In this document: positions 19,126-28,937 of the stretch, one piece after another | How positions within the stretch are numbered: the stretch's first letter is position 1 | Layout of the letters: every line of letters begins with the position of its first letter | Source of the DNA: Alphaproteobacteria bacterium | GTDB lineage: Bacteria > Pseudomonadota > Alphaproteobacteria > Micropepsales > Micropepsaceae | Direction: 5' to 3' | DNA: 64,000 nucleotides | NCBI GenBank assembly: GCA_947462105.1 | Contig: CANHNJ010000003.1 | Location: 81,516-145,515, forward strand | Position numbers and translations under genes: made by a program | The notes under the pieces: generated by a model | What the model was told of the DNA's origin: nothing | The model's database searches: none | What the model saw: only the letters and a program-made list of their open reading frames with translations

Positions 19126-20217
19126 ATGCGTCTATCGGTCCTGGCCACCAGCATCGGCATTTTCGCGGCGGCTGCGGTGGGCGGCTATTTCCTCTGGACG
19201 CCGAAGGGCAAAGCACCGGGCGGCACGGTGACGCTGTTCCAGTGGGAGGATTACACCGGCGCCGCCTTCCTCGCCGACTATGAGAAGACGTATCGCGAGA
19301 AACCCCAGACCGCCATTTTTGCCGACGAGGACGAGGCCTTCGCCAAGATGCGCGCCGGCTTCAAGCCGGACGTGATGGGCCCCTGCTATTATGAATTCCC
19401 GCGCTGGCAGGAAGCGGGCCTGCTCAAGCCCATCGACACCAGCAAGCTCAAGAACTGGAACAAGATCTCCGCCACCCTGCGCAACCTGCCGGGGATCGAC
19501 GCCGGCAACGGCAAGGTCTGGTTCGTGCCGCATTACTGGGGCAACACCTCACTCACCGTCCGCACCGACCTGGCACCGGAATACGCCGCGTCGAACAGCT
19601 GGGAGATCCTGTTCGATCCCAAATACAAGGGCCGCGTCTCCGTACTGGACGGCGTCGATGACGTCATTCCCTTCATCGCCCACATGATCGGCGTCGATGC
19701 CTACAACATGGACGAGGCGGGCTGGCAAAAGGTCCAGACCAAGCTGAAGCAGTTGATGCCGCAACTGCGCTTTGTCTCCTCCGACGACACGGCGCTGGCG
19801 CAGAGCCTGGCCTCGGGTGAACTGGTGGCGGCGATGAGCTGGCGCACCACGTTCGCGGGCCTGCACAAGGAGGGCAAGCCCGTCACCTATCTGGAGCCCA
19901 AGGGCGGCATGTTCACCTATGTCTGCGGCCTGGTGATGCATGCCGACACCAAGAACGAGGAAAAGGCGCTGGCGCTGATCGACTCCTCCATCAGCGACGC
20001 GGCGGCACGCCATAGCATCGAGGATATCGGCGACGAGCCCGCCAACGAGGCGGCGCTGAAGCAGGTGCCCGACGCAGTATTCGCGAATCTGCGCCTGTCG
20101 CGCGATGTCGAATCCTTCCTCAAGAGCGGCATCTTCCAGCGCCGCTTGAAGGACAAGGAAAAGCTCGTCAACGCCTGGACCGAGATGCGCGCCGGCGTGG
20201 CCGAAGCGCAGAAATAG
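19126..20217 (+). CDS. polyamine-type extracellular solute-binding protein (PotD/PotF-like)
   Basis: The 363-residue protein starts with a signal or anchor helix (LSVLATSIGIFAAAAVGGYF) and shows family features: TVTLFQWEDYTGAAFLADYE, the hinge VWFVPHYWGNTSL, and a C-terminal SFLKSGIFQRRLKDKEK. Such proteins carry putrescine or spermidine to an ABC transporter in the periplasm. No permease or ATPase gene is adjacent, so it is an orphan binding protein. speD and speE lie within 5 kb, which fits but does not prove a polyamine ligand. Confidence 0.82.
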   Translation: MRLSVLATSIGIFAAAAVGGYFLWTPKGKAPGGTVTLFQWEDYTGAAFLADYEKTYREKPQTAIFADEDEAFAKMRAGFKPDVMGPCYYEFPRWQEAGLLKPIDTSKLKNWNKISATLRNLPGIDAGNGKVWFVPHYWGNTSLTVRTDLAPEYAASNSWEILFDPKYKGRVSVLDGVDDVIPFIAHMIGVDAYNMDEAGWQKVQTKLKQLMPQLRFVSSDDTALAQSLASGELVAAMSWRTTFAGLHKEGKPVTYLEPKGGMFTYVCGLVMHADTKNEEKALALIDSSISDAAARHSIEDIGDEPANEAALKQVPDAVFANLRLSRDVESFLKSGIFQRRLKDKEKLVNAWTEMRAGVAEAQK

Positions 20218-20218
20218 A

Positions 20219-21401
20219 TCAGCGCGATTTCAAGACGAAGTGCGCTGCGAATCGTCCGGCGCGACCTGAAACGCAAGGCACCGGTTCGGCATCCTCGCTG
20301 CAGAGATAAAGCCCCGGCACCCGCGTCACGGCGCGGGTGAAGGCGGGCGCCAGCAATTGCGCCAGGCTGGCGCGCGGGCGGCGCTTGGGTGGCGTCACCG
20401 TCACGCCGCTCAGCGCGCCCGCCAGTCCCGGCATGGCGCGCGACAGCGTCTTGACCAGTTTCGCCGCCAGCGGCGCCTGCAAGGCCGCCCAGCCCTGTGG
20501 TGGCAACACCGGCATCAGCGGCAGGCTCACCACCAGTGCACGCGGGGTCTCGGCCAGCACTGCGAAGGGCAGCAACGGCGGCAAGCGCCCGGCACGGGCG
20601 GCTTCATGGGCGTCGGCGTAATCCTCCGGCAACAGCGCGGCGACACAGCGGCCCGCTTGCAGCGTTGGCGGCAGCGCCACGCCATCGCCCAGCGTGAAGA
20701 CGATCCGCGCCTCGCCCACCGCGCTGTCTTCCGGCGGCCGTTCCAGCCCCGCCAGCCGCTCACCCTGCCCGCGCGGCAGGCTGGAAAGAACGGCGCGGGC
20801 GCTGATGCGCTCGCCATCCTCCAGCCGTACGCCTGCCGCCTGGCCGCGCGACACCAGGATCTCGGCAACGGCCATGCCCAGCTGCAGTTGCGCGCCGCAG
20901 GCGCGGCGACTCGAAATGACGCGCCAGGAAATCCGCCGCGCCCGTGACACATTCCCGCGCAAAGCGGCGGCGCGCACCCGGCTGCCACAAAAGATCAGCG
21001 GCGCGGCCTTCGTGCCGCGGCTCGGCCCACCAGCCGGCCAGCGCCTGGGCGCGCGCCTGCAGCTCTGCCTGGAATGGCCCCCAGGCTTCGGCATCGCTTT
21101 CACTGATGGCCGCGATAGCGCGGGCGGCGGCACGGCGGTCGCGCGGCAAGGTCAGCGGCGGCTCTTCATCGTCCCAGCCGGTAAGGCCAAGATCGCGGGT
21201 GCGGAAACTGAGACCATGCTGCGCCAGCTTCAGGTCGGCGATCATCGCCTGGTCGAGCGCAAAGAGCAGGCCGCGCGGCTCCGGCGGCGCCAGCTGCTTT
21301 TCCACCACCAGCACCCGCGCGCCACTGCGCGCCAGGTAACTCGCCGCCGCCAGGCCGCCGACGGTCGCGCCGATCACCACAAAATCGAAATCGCGGCTCA
21401 T
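20219..21401 (-). pseudogene. FAD-dependent phytoene-desaturase-like oxidoreductase, disrupted (deletion with frame change)
   Basis: From ATG 21401 the frame gives the FAD-binding start FDFVVIGATVGGLAAASYL and continues to about residue 164 (ADFLARHFESPRLR). Near 20905-20912 coding switches to another frame that begins GAQLQLGMAVAEILV and runs to the stop at 20219, including the C-terminal motif VPGLYLCSEDAEPVPC. The span codes about 390 residues, and the section that normally joins these parts in this family (roughly 80-100 residues, with the glycine-rich GGMG turn) seems absent. I read this as an internal deletion not divisible by three. Its ATG overlaps the stop of the next upstream gene, so the two form one transcription unit. 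Confidence 0.75.
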
Positions 21402-22497
21402 TGAGCCGCTCCCAGATCCGTCATCACCGCCACGGCGGCGGCGATGCCCGCCGCGCCCAGCCCCAGGGGACCGGCGGCGCTGGAAGGACCGACAAGGTAG
21501 AGCCGCGTCACGGGCGTGCGCGGGCCGGGGCGGAAGGCCAGCATCTGGTCGGGCGCCAGCATGCCGCCGTCCAGATCGCCGCCGGTGAGGCCGAGCGCCT
21601 CTTCGATATCCGGCGGCACGATGGTCGCCGCTGCGATCATCCGGGGCAGGCCCAGCGGCTGCAGCCGTTCCAGCGCCCGCGACAGCAGCAGCGCGCGCGT
21701 GCGCCTTCCATCCGCCAGGCGCCGGTGTCGCGCAGCAGGCCGGGTGCCAGGTCGCTCCAGCGGAACAGGCTGAGAAAGGTGCGCTTGAAATCGAGGGTGG
21801 AGATGACGGCGCGCGCTTCCAGCCGGCCGTCACCCGTTACCACGGCTGCAGCGCGGCCTTCGCGCAGGACGATCTCGGAGACTTCCTGGCCGTGGCGCAG
21901 TTCGACGCCCAGCGCGTTCGCCCGCGCCTCCAATGCCGCGCCGATAGCCCCCAGGCCGCCCTGACGGGCGCGGACCTGCGGCGCGGCGAAGAGGCTGAGC
22001 GCGCTGCCCGCCAGTTCCGGATCGGTGGCGCGGCCCGCCAGCGCCGTGCGCCAGTCGCCCTGGCCACTATGGGCGCGCAGGTCGGCGATGCTCTGGTCCG
22101 CCCAGTCACTGCCGGGCCAGGGCCGCGCCGCCGATGGCAGCGCCGCCTTCACCTTCTCCACCAGACCGCGCGGCGGCAGCACCACGGCTTCGGCCAGCAC
22201 ACGGGCAAAGGCGCGGGCGCGGCGCTGGACGATGTCGGCACCCACCGGCGCGAAATCCTCGGTCAGGCCGTCGGGCAGGCCCAACAGCGGCAGCGCCAGC
22301 GGCGGCGGCGCGGCCACCGTGTCGGCGTAAGGGCTGGCGGTAAATCCGGGTGCAAATTCGGAGGTGACGCAGCGGCCGCCGGCATGCGCGGCGCGCTCCA
22401 GCACCACCACCTTGCGGCCGGCGCGCGCCAGCATCGACGCGGCGGCAAGGCCGTCAGCGCCGGCGCCGATGATCGCCACGTCATATCGCAAAGTCAT
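21398..22497 (-). pseudogene. FAD-dependent phytoene-desaturase-like oxidoreductase, frameshifted at a CG repeat
   Basis: The start at 22497 (MTLRYDVAIIGAGADGLAAA) gives the dinucleotide-binding fold and the usual VLERAAHAGGRC motif. The frame is lost near residue 266 at a GCGCGCGCG run (21691-21699). Removing one CG unit restores a smooth reading, GARALLLSRALERLQPLGLPR, that continues to TGA 21398 with IVPPDIEEALGL and LYLVGPSSAAGPLG, the normal C-terminus. The repaired protein would be about 366 residues. The likely cause is dinucleotide slippage, in the cell or in sequencing. It is translationally coupled to the second oxidoreductase (TGA overlapping ATG). Confidence 0.78.
21691..21699. 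repeat. CG dinucleotide run at a frameshift site
   Basis: A 9-base alternating GC tract lies exactly where the reading frame of the oxidoreductase gene changes. Loss of two bases would restore the family sequence. Such tracts are slippage-prone and may also be misread. Confidence 0.6.
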
Positions 22498-22534
22498 GGT
22501 CCTGCGGTCCTTGCAGGACAATACGCGCAAGCAA

Positions 22535-22563
22535 AAAGGGCGGAAACGATGTTTCCGCCCTTT
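22535..22563 (-). terminator. terminator downstream of speD
   Basis: A perfect 13-bp stem (AAAGGGCGGAAAC with its complement) closes a 3-base loop. On the minus strand it is followed by a T tract. It lies 140 bases beyond the speD stop and just upstream of the oxidoreductase pair, separating the two units. Confidence 0.8.
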
Positions 22564-22702
22564 AAGTTAATTTGCGCGCTCTCCGGCACGGGATCGGCGC
22601 GAACACCGTGCCCTCAGGCACGGCAGGCGGCCGATCCAGGAACCGTTCCGGCGGGCACGCTGGGCATTCGCACGTCTGGCGTGCGTTCGCCCGGCGGGCG
22701 TC

Positions 22703-23179
22703 TTAAACGACGCCGCGCTTGTGCTCGCCGACCACGACGCGGCCGGGGTTGAAGGCGCGCTTGAAGACTTCGATCGCCTTGCGGGGGTCGGCATCGCCGC
22801 ACATGAAGACGTCGAAGGCCGCGAAGCCCTTCTCCGGCCAGGTGTGGACGCTGATATGGCTTTCCGCCAGCACGGCCACGCCAGAGATGCCGCCGCCTTC
22901 CTCGAAGGTGTGGAGGTGGATGTGCAGCAGGGTGGCGCCGGCTTCGTTGACGGCGTCGATCAGGGCGGCCTCGATGCGGTCGCGCTCGTTCAGGCCGGTG
23001 GCTTCCCACAGGTCGATGATGACGTGGCTGCCGGCATAGGAGATGCCGTTCTTGTTGATGAAGTGGTCCTTCATGTCGTCATTTGAAGGCGTGACGACAA
23101 CCGGACGCGGCGCCTTGGCGGCGGCGCGGGGTTTGATTTCTTTTTGCGGATTCGCCGCAACCAAATTGAGTCGAGCCAT
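22703..23179 (-). CDS. speD: S-adenosylmethionine decarboxylase proenzyme
   Basis: The enzyme decarboxylates S-adenosylmethionine to provide the aminopropyl donor for spermidine. The start at ATG 23179 (MARLNLVAANPQ) is preferred over a GTG 33 bases upstream because of the GGTAGG site before it; the product is 158 residues. The self-cleavage motif AESHISVHTWPE is intact, with Ser107 becoming the pyruvoyl group, and the active-site Cys is in FMCGD. The N-terminal 25-30 residues are a basic extension beyond the short bacterial form. It is divergent from speE. Confidence 0.94.
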   Translation of the reverse strand: MARLNLVAANPQKEIKPRAAAKAPRPVVVTPSNDDMKDHFINKNGISYAGSHVIIDLWEATGLNERDRIEAALIDAVNEAGATLLHIHLHTFEEGGGISGVAVLAESHISVHTWPEKGFAAFDVFMCGDADPRKAIEVFKRAFNPGRVVVGEHKRGVV

Positions 23180-23580
23180 GAGACACCTACCCGTCTTAGA
23201 GTTGACACCCACGCCTTGGTCTTGCGGACTTCCGGACGCGCCTTAAAGAAGAAAGCGACGGACGGGGGTCACCCATTCGTCGCTTCGTCCGGCTTTTTTT
23301 CTCGCCGGGTCGAAATGGGAGATAGGGCCTGCTGCCCCCCCATGCAAGAAAAAAATCCCCCCTCGGCAATTTTTTTTCCCCGCTGTGTCTGAGCGCCACG
23401 CTCCGGCGCTGTGGACAAGCGGCGCCATGACGGCGCGCACGACGCGGAAAGGCCCGCCAAATCGACACTAGACGCGCGCGCGACACGCGCTGAGGTAGAC
23501 AGGAAGGCGCGCGGGCCGTAAGAGGCGTTTCCTCGCCCACCGGCAGCCTTTGGCGCTGTCACAATCGCTAAGGAAACGTT
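23180..23580. promoter_or_regulatory. speD-speE divergent control region with A/T tracts
   Basis: This 400-base gap carries no gene. It must hold the promoters of both polyamine genes. It contains facing A and T tracts around 23348-23378 (AAAAAAAT, a C/G-rich core, then AATTTTTTTT), striking in GC-rich DNA and able to form a weak hairpin or a bent UP-like element. A GGACG...CGTCC pairing near 23262-23290 is followed by a T run. I see no known riboswitch. Confidence 0.4.
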
Positions 23581-24492
23581 ATGGCCCGTCCCCAGCCCCA
23601 GCCTGCCAAGACCAAGCGCCAGCACAAGGCGTCCGATGACAGCCAGGTGGAGCGTCTCCACCGCGGTTACGCCCAGTCCATGGAGATCACCAAGGTGCTG
23701 GCGGACGAGCAGAGCCAGTTCCAGCACATCCGCATCTTCGACACCGTCGCCAATGGCCGGGTGATGACCCTGGACGACATCGTCCAGATCACCAGCCGCG
23801 ACGAGAGCGCCTATGCCGACATGCTCACCCATCTGCCCATGCTGGAGCATGGCAAGGTCGAGCGGGTGATGATCGTGGGCGGCGGCGATCTTTCCATCGC
23901 TGACGAGGCCCTCAAGCACAAGAATGTGAAAGAGGTCGTGCTGGTCGATATCGACGGCCGGGTGATCGAGCTGTGCCAGCGGCATTTCGGCGATGTCAAC
24001 GCCAAGGCCTTCAAGGACAGGCGCATGGTGATCGAGGCGGCGGACGCCTTCGAATATCTGGGCCGCAAATCGTCGAAGAATCGCTTCGACCTGATCATCG
24101 CCGACCGTCCCGATCCGGTCGGTCCCGGCAAGGCGCTGTTTGGCGAGACCTTCTATGACCGCGTCAAGAATGCATTGCGTCCCGGCGGCTATGCCACCTT
24201 CCAGACCGGCGTGCCCTTCTACCAGCCCTGGGAGATCACCGAGGCGCTGCAGGAGCTGAAGCGCTTCTTCCCCAAGTGCGGCCTCTATCTCACCGTCGTG
24301 CCGACCTATATCGGCGGCTTCATGGCCCTTTCCTGGGCCACCAAGGGCGGCAAGGCGCTGGGTACCCCGGCCGGGATCAAGAAGGCGGCGGGCGCCTACA
24401 AGCGGTCCAAGCTGAAGTGCGAATATTACAACCCGCAGGTCCATGCGGCCGCGTTCGCCCTGCCGAACTGGATCGCCAAGCTGGTTCCCTAA
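23581..24492 (+). CDS. speE: spermidine synthase-like aminopropyltransferase
   Basis: The 303-residue protein has the spermine/spermidine synthase layout: N-terminal beta region (FQHIRIFDTVANGRVMTLDD), a Rossmann core and the catalytic-site motif ADRPDPVGPGKALFGETFY. It moves an aminopropyl group from decarboxylated SAM to putrescine. Two motifs deviate from typical SpeE: the nucleotide loop reads VGGGDLSIADEALKH rather than GGGDGG, and the acid motif reads DRPDP rather than DSTDP. Substrate choice may therefore differ. It is divergent from speD, which makes its co-substrate. Confidence 0.88.
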   Translation: MARPQPQPAKTKRQHKASDDSQVERLHRGYAQSMEITKVLADEQSQFQHIRIFDTVANGRVMTLDDIVQITSRDESAYADMLTHLPMLEHGKVERVMIVGGGDLSIADEALKHKNVKEVVLVDIDGRVIELCQRHFGDVNAKAFKDRRMVIEAADAFEYLGRKSSKNRFDLIIADRPDPVGPGKALFGETFYDRVKNALRPGGYATFQTGVPFYQPWEITEALQELKRFFPKCGLYLTVVPTYIGGFMALSWATKGGKALGTPAGIKKAAGAYKRSKLKCEYYNPQVHAAAFALPNWIAKLVP

Positions 24493-24535
24493 GTTCGCCC
24501 CTCCGCCCTTCCCGCGTGCTGTGCTAGGTCACAGC

Positions 24536-24916
24536 ATGTTTGAAAAGCGCGCCCTGCAATCTGCCGTTGCCATCGCCGGCCTGGTGCCCCTGACCGCTGG
24601 CGCGCTGGGCGTGCTCGAACCCGGCATGCTGGGTCTTTATGGCGGCGCCAATGCCATCGCCCATGCCGCCTATCTCAGCGGTCTTCTTCTGGGCATAGGG
24701 CTCGCCTACTGGTCGCTGTTGCCCGACCTGGAGAAGCGTGGCGGCGCCTTCACACTGCTGACCGCCATCGTGGTGGCGGGCGGACTGGCCCGGCTCTACG
24801 CCGCCTTCCGGCTGGGCAGCCTGGCGCCGGGCATCGCCCTGCCGCTGCTGATGGAGCTGTGGGTGACGCCGCTGCTGTGGCGCTGGCAGCGCCGCGTCGC
24901 CCGGCGCAGCCGCTAG
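24536..24916 (+). CDS. DUF4345-like small membrane protein
   Basis: The start at ATG 24536 gives 126 residues with four hydrophobic segments (SAVAIAGLVPLTAGALGVLE; AAYLSGLLLGIGLAYWSLLP; LLTAIVVAGGLARLYAAF; GIALPLLMELWVTPLLW). This four-helix layout and the RLYAAF/PLLMEL region match DUF4345 proteins, whose function is unknown. It lies 43 bases after speE on the same strand and is closed by a strong terminator, so the two may form an operon. Confidence 0.72.
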   Translation: MFEKRALQSAVAIAGLVPLTAGALGVLEPGMLGLYGGANAIAHAAYLSGLLLGIGLAYWSLLPDLEKRGGAFTLLTAIVVAGGLARLYAAFRLGSLAPGIALPLLMELWVTPLLWRWQRRVARRSR

Positions 24917-24920
24917 AAAC

Positions 24921-24953
24921 AAAAAAGCCCCGGACTCGCATCCGGGGCTTTTG
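24921..24953 (+). terminator. Rho-independent terminator after the DUF4345 gene
   Basis: A perfect 10-bp stem (AAGCCCCGGA with TCCGGGGCTT) has a short loop and is flanked by an A tract before and TTTTGCTTT after. It begins a few bases after the TAG stop at 24916 and can act in both directions. Confidence 0.9.
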
Positions 24954-24973
24954 CTTTCCGAAACACCGCCCCG

Positions 24974-25037
24974 CCTCCCCTTGCGCGCAGCGCTTAAGGG
25001 GAGGTGGCCGTAGCACGCTCGCAAGCGTGCTACGGCC
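24974..25037. repeat. REP-like double hairpin
   Basis: Two adjacent perfect inverted repeats: a 9-bp CCTCCCCTT stem and a 14-bp GGCCGTAGCACGCT stem with a CGCA loop, joined by one base. This arrangement next to gene ends is typical of dispersed REP-type palindromes. It lies 11 bases past the TonB receptor stop. Confidence 0.7.
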
Positions 25038-25048
25038 GAAGAGGTGAA

Positions 25049-27226
25049 TTAATGCCGGATGGTCAGGCCGATACCGAACACGCGCGGATCGCCCACAAAG
25101 CCGGTCAGGTTGTTGAAGTCGATCGCGCCCTGGACGTTCGCCTTGTCGGTGATGTTCTGGGCATAGGCATAGAGATCGTAATTGCCGCTGGGCCAAGTGT
25201 AGCCGATCTTCAGATCGCCCTGGTAGTTTCCGTTCGCGTTGAACTCACGCGAGGTATAGAGGAAGAAGTTGGTGTAACCCTGCACCCACCAGCTCGTGTT
25301 GAAGAACAGCGCGTCGCCGCCGGACAGCGGGGAGCTGTAGTTGGCCGTGAGCGAGAGCAGGAAGTCCGGCGCCTGCGGGAACGGGTTGTTGTTGATCTGC
25401 GCGAAGCCGCCGACCACCGGGTCGGTGACGGTGCACTGGGCACAGATGCCCGACCGCAGACCCGCATCGCGGATGGCCGTGTGGGTCCAGCTGGCGCCCA
25501 GGTTGACGGTGAGGTTGTTCATCGGCAGCCAGGTGACATCCGCTTCGGCGCCATAGGCTTCGCCGCCACGGGCATTCAGCAGGATGATGGAGTTGCCCAC
25601 CGCCGCGCCGCCGACGGCGGAGAACTGCATGTTGTGGACGTAGTACTGGAAGCCGCTGAGGTTGACGCGCAGAGTGTCGGTCAGGTCGCTCTTGATGCCG
25701 GCTTCATACGACAGCACGTTTTCCGACCGGGCGGTGGAGAAGCCGCTACCAAAGGCCAGGTTACGGCCCTGGATCGAGGGCGCGCGGAAGCCGGGGGCGG
25801 CGCGGGCATACAGATTGGTGCTGTCCATCAGCTCATACATCACGCTGGCATCCCAGCTGACGAAGTTGCCGCCCAGCTTGACCAGGGGCTGCTTGCCGGT
25901 CGGGAAGATCAGCGGACCGGCGGCGGTCATGCTCTTGACGTCGCTGGTCCAGCGCACACCACCGGTGAAGGTGAAGGCATCCAGCTTTTAGCTGGCCTGG
26001 CCGAACAGGGCGAAGGAGACGTTGCCCTGGTGCACCGTGGTCTTCGGCACGAAGCCGGGATCGGTGCTGTTGTCGAAATCATTCGAGAAGTAGAAACCGC
26101 CAACCTGCCAGGTCAGCGGGCTCGACGCGTCATCGCTGGCGAGGTGAATTTCCTGCGTGAACTGGTGCAGATTGTCGAGGCCGTCCTTGGTGTCCGACGG
26201 GAAGGGAATGAAGCCCGGGCCGCTGACCATGTTGCCGCCATCGATGTCGCCGCGGCTGTAGCCGTGGGTGGTCTCGTAGCCGGTGATCGAGGTCAGCTTC
26301 ACGCCCGGGAGCACGTTCCAGGCCAGGGTGAGGCCGCCACCGACGCCGTTATAGGCGGCCGGGTTGTTGGCGCCGCCATCGAACGCCACCTTGTTGTAGA
26401 CATAGTTGGCGTTGAGGTCGTTGCTGCCCTTGGTGAAGATGTTGGCACGGAAGATCGCGGCCGTGCCCGAGAAGGAGCGGCCATGTACATTGAGCAGGGC
26501 CGAGAAATCGTCGCTGGGCTGCCACAGCAGCTGCACACGGCCAGCACGGTCTTCGTACCCGCCCAGGGCGCTCTTCTGACCGGTGAAACTGTTGTCGATA
26601 TAGTCGGAACGGTTCTGCCACAGGCCCGAGAAGCGAACGGACAGCGTATCGGTCAGGCCGACGCCATAGGCGCCTTCGACATTGGCGGTGTCCAGCGCGC
26701 CATAGGAGCCGGTGAGATAATAGCTCGGGTCCTGGGTCGGCTTGGCGGTGGTGAAGGAGATGATGCCGGCGGTGGTGTTGCGGCCGAACAGCGTGCCCTG
26801 CGGGCCGCGCGCGATTTCGATGTTCTGCAGGTCAAACAGGGGCTGGCTCTTCAGCACCACGTTTTCCTGCACGATGCCGTCCATGATGATCGAGACCGGC
26901 TGGCTGGCGGCCAGGTCGAAATCGGCATTGCCCAGGCCACGGATATAGAAGCGCGGCGCGACGCGGCCGTTCGAGGATTCGGCGTAGAGGCTGGGGACAT
27001 GGTTGGCGATCGCCTTCACGTCCTGGCCCGACTGGAAGATCATGTCCAGGCGCTCACCGGCCAGGGTCGAGGTCGAGACCGGCACGTCCTGCTGGTTCTC
27101 GGAGCGACGGTCGACCGTGACCATCACCGTCTCCAGCTCCTGCGCCATCGCCGTCTGGGCCAGCGCAATGAGTGAGGCGCAGCCCATCAGGATGGCGGCG
27201 CTCTTGGAGAGATTGTTGGATTTCAT
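25049..27226 (-). pseudogene. TonB-dependent outer-membrane receptor interrupted by in-frame TAA
   Basis: From ATG 27226 (MKSNNLSKSAAILMGCASLI) come a signal peptide, a TonB-box-like ETVMVTVDRR, a plug with FYIRGLGNADFDL and GPQGTLFGRNTTAG, and half of a barrel. TAA at 25988-25990 (codon 413) interrupts ALFGQAS-stop-KLDAFTFTGGVRW; the family pattern is FGQASYKL, so tyrosine is expected. The same frame runs on to 25049 with FRAPSIQGRNLAF, further strands and the end VFGIGLTIRH. The continuous protein would be about 725 residues, a normal size. Plug type suggests import of a large organic substrate, not identified. Without readthrough, the receptor would lack most of its barrel. Confidence 0.88.
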
Positions 27227-27501
27227 GTGTCGTAACCCTCGAAATTGGCGCGGCACGATGCCGGCGCTTGGCGGCCCCTTGCGGGGCCTTCAGTGGCGCG
27301 CCCTTGGGCACGCCTTACTTCTGGGCGGAGCCTCGTCCAGGGGATCATTTCAAATCAACGAGAATTGCTGCAGCGCAACATTGTGACCCCATTTTTGGGC
27401 CACCTGTGACGAAAAGATGACGGTTGCGGCAGTTTCCAGGGGCTTTTCTTTCTGAGGCTGACCGCCCATCTTTGGGCGGAATCAGCAGGAAAATCGCACA
27501 G

Positions 27502-28473
27502 ATGGCTTTGATTGGCCCCGGTGGCCGCCCCGTCACCTCCCAGCCCGCCCAGAATGCCGCCGCCGCCGGCCCGGCCAGTCCCTGGATCAAGGATTCGGGC
27601 TTGCAGACCTTCGCCGCCGACGTGCTGGAAGCCAGCCGGGAAGTCCCCGTGATCGTGGATTTCTGGGCCCCGTGGTGCGGCCCCTGCAAACAGCTTGGCC
27701 CGGCGCTGGAAAAGGCGGTCACCGAGGCAAACGGCGCGGTGAAGCTGGTGAAGATCGACATCGACCAGAATCCGGAGATCGCGCAGCAGTTGCGCATCCA
27801 GTCCATTCCCACCGTCTATGCCTTCAAGAATGGCCAGCCGGTGGACGGTTTCCAGGGCGCGCTGCCCGACAGCCAGGTGAAGCAGTTTGTTGCCGGGCTG
27901 ACCGGCGCAGGTCACGGCCACGGTCATGGCGGCCCCGAGCACACGGCCGAAGTCCTTGCGATGGCGGCAGAAGCGGTGGCCGCAGGCGACATGGCGACCG
28001 CAGCGCATGCCTATGGCCATGTGCTGCAGGACGAGCCGGGCCATCCGGCCGCCGTCGCCGGGCTGGCGCGCTGCTACCTGCTGGGCGGCGACGCCGAGCG
28101 CGCAAAAACAACGCTGCAACTGGTGCGCCCCGATGGCACCAACGACGACGCCATCCGCGCGGTGGAAGCCGAGCTGAAACTGCTGGAGAGCGCCGCCGCC
28201 GCGCCCGTACCGGGCGCGCATGCCGAACTGGAAGCCAAGCTGGCCGCCGACCCCAATGATCACCAGGCCCGCCATGACCTGGCATTGGCGCTGGATGCCA
28301 GCGGCGACCGCGACCGCGCCATCGCCGAACTGCTGGAGCTGGTAAAGCGCGACCGCAAATGGAACGAGGATGCGGGCCGCAAGCAACTGGTGACCTTGTT
28401 CGAGGCGATGGGCCCGGCCGATCCGCGCACCATCGAGGCACGGCGCAAGCTCTCTTCTCTCCTGTTCGCATGA
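27502..28473 (+). CDS. thioredoxin-TPR protein, CnoX/YbbN-type co-chaperone
   Basis: The start at ATG 27502 gives 323 residues. Residues 35-135 are a thioredoxin domain with an intact WAPWCGPCK site (Cys59, Cys62) and the cis-proline IQSIPT. A His-rich linker (GHGHGHGG) leads to TPR-like helices and the C-terminal region DRKWNEDAGRKQLVTLFEAMG found in YbbN/CnoX. These proteins protect and hand over oxidised unfolded proteins to chaperones. Its stop overlaps the next start (ATGA), so the genes are coupled. Confidence 0.9.
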   Translation: MALIGPGGRPVTSQPAQNAAAAGPASPWIKDSGLQTFAADVLEASREVPVIVDFWAPWCGPCKQLGPALEKAVTEANGAVKLVKIDIDQNPEIAQQLRIQSIPTVYAFKNGQPVDGFQGALPDSQVKQFVAGLTGAGHGHGHGGPEHTAEVLAMAAEAVAAGDMATAAHAYGHVLQDEPGHPAAVAGLARCYLLGGDAERAKTTLQLVRPDGTNDDAIRAVEAELKLLESAAAAPVPGAHAELEAKLAADPNDHQARHDLALALDASGDRDRAIAELLELVKRDRKWNEDAGRKQLVTLFEAMGPADPRTIEARRKLSSLLFA

Positions 28474-28925
28474 GGCTGGCGGCGGCGCTCCTGGTGCTGG
28501 CGCTGGGCAGCGAAGCCGTCGCGCAACCGCGCGCCATCGTGCCGCTGACGCCGCAGCAGCAATTGCTGGCGGCCGACCGCAATTTCGCGAAGCTGTCGGA
28601 GTCGCGTGGCCGCGCCTATGCCTTCCTTGCCATGGCGACGAACAATGCCCGCCTGTTCGGCGCGGGCGGCGCGCCCGCCATCTATGGCCGCGCCCAGGCT
28701 TTCCGGGCGCTGTCACGGGGCCAGAACAGCCGCATGCGCTGGGCGCCCGCCGCGTCGGGCCTTTCCGGCGATGGCGGCATGGGCTGGACCGATGGCCGCT
28801 GGGAAATCGTTGCGGGCGGGACCGTTGTGAACAGCGGCCACTACCTCACCGTCTGGACCAAGGACCGGCGCGGCGCCTGGAAAGTGCAGAACCACATGAA
28901 CACGGGCGATCCGGCGAAAAAGTGA
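28470..28925 (+). CDS. exported SnoaL/DUF4440-like protein
   Basis: The 151-residue protein has a signal peptide (MRLAAALLVLALGSEAVA) and a cone-shaped SnoaL/NTF2-like fold suggested by LAADRNFAKLSESRG at the start, GGAPAIYGRAQAF, and the end GHYLTVWTKDRRGAWKVQNH. DUF4440 proteins usually bind small ligands; function is not known. It overlaps the thioredoxin gene by four bases and precedes the Lon-domain gene by 12 bases, so it is inside the operon. Confidence 0.7.
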   Translation: MRLAAALLVLALGSEAVAQPRAIVPLTPQQQLLAADRNFAKLSESRGRAYAFLAMATNNARLFGAGGAPAIYGRAQAFRALSRGQNSRMRWAPAASGLSGDGGMGWTDGRWEIVAGGTVVNSGHYLTVWTKDRRGAWKVQNHMNTGDPAKK

Positions 28926-28937
28926 TATAGTCCGGCC

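Noticed and set aside
27257..27501. Cobalamin riboswitch before the TonB receptor
   Set aside because: A GC-rich hairpin is present but the conserved B12-box sequence is not.
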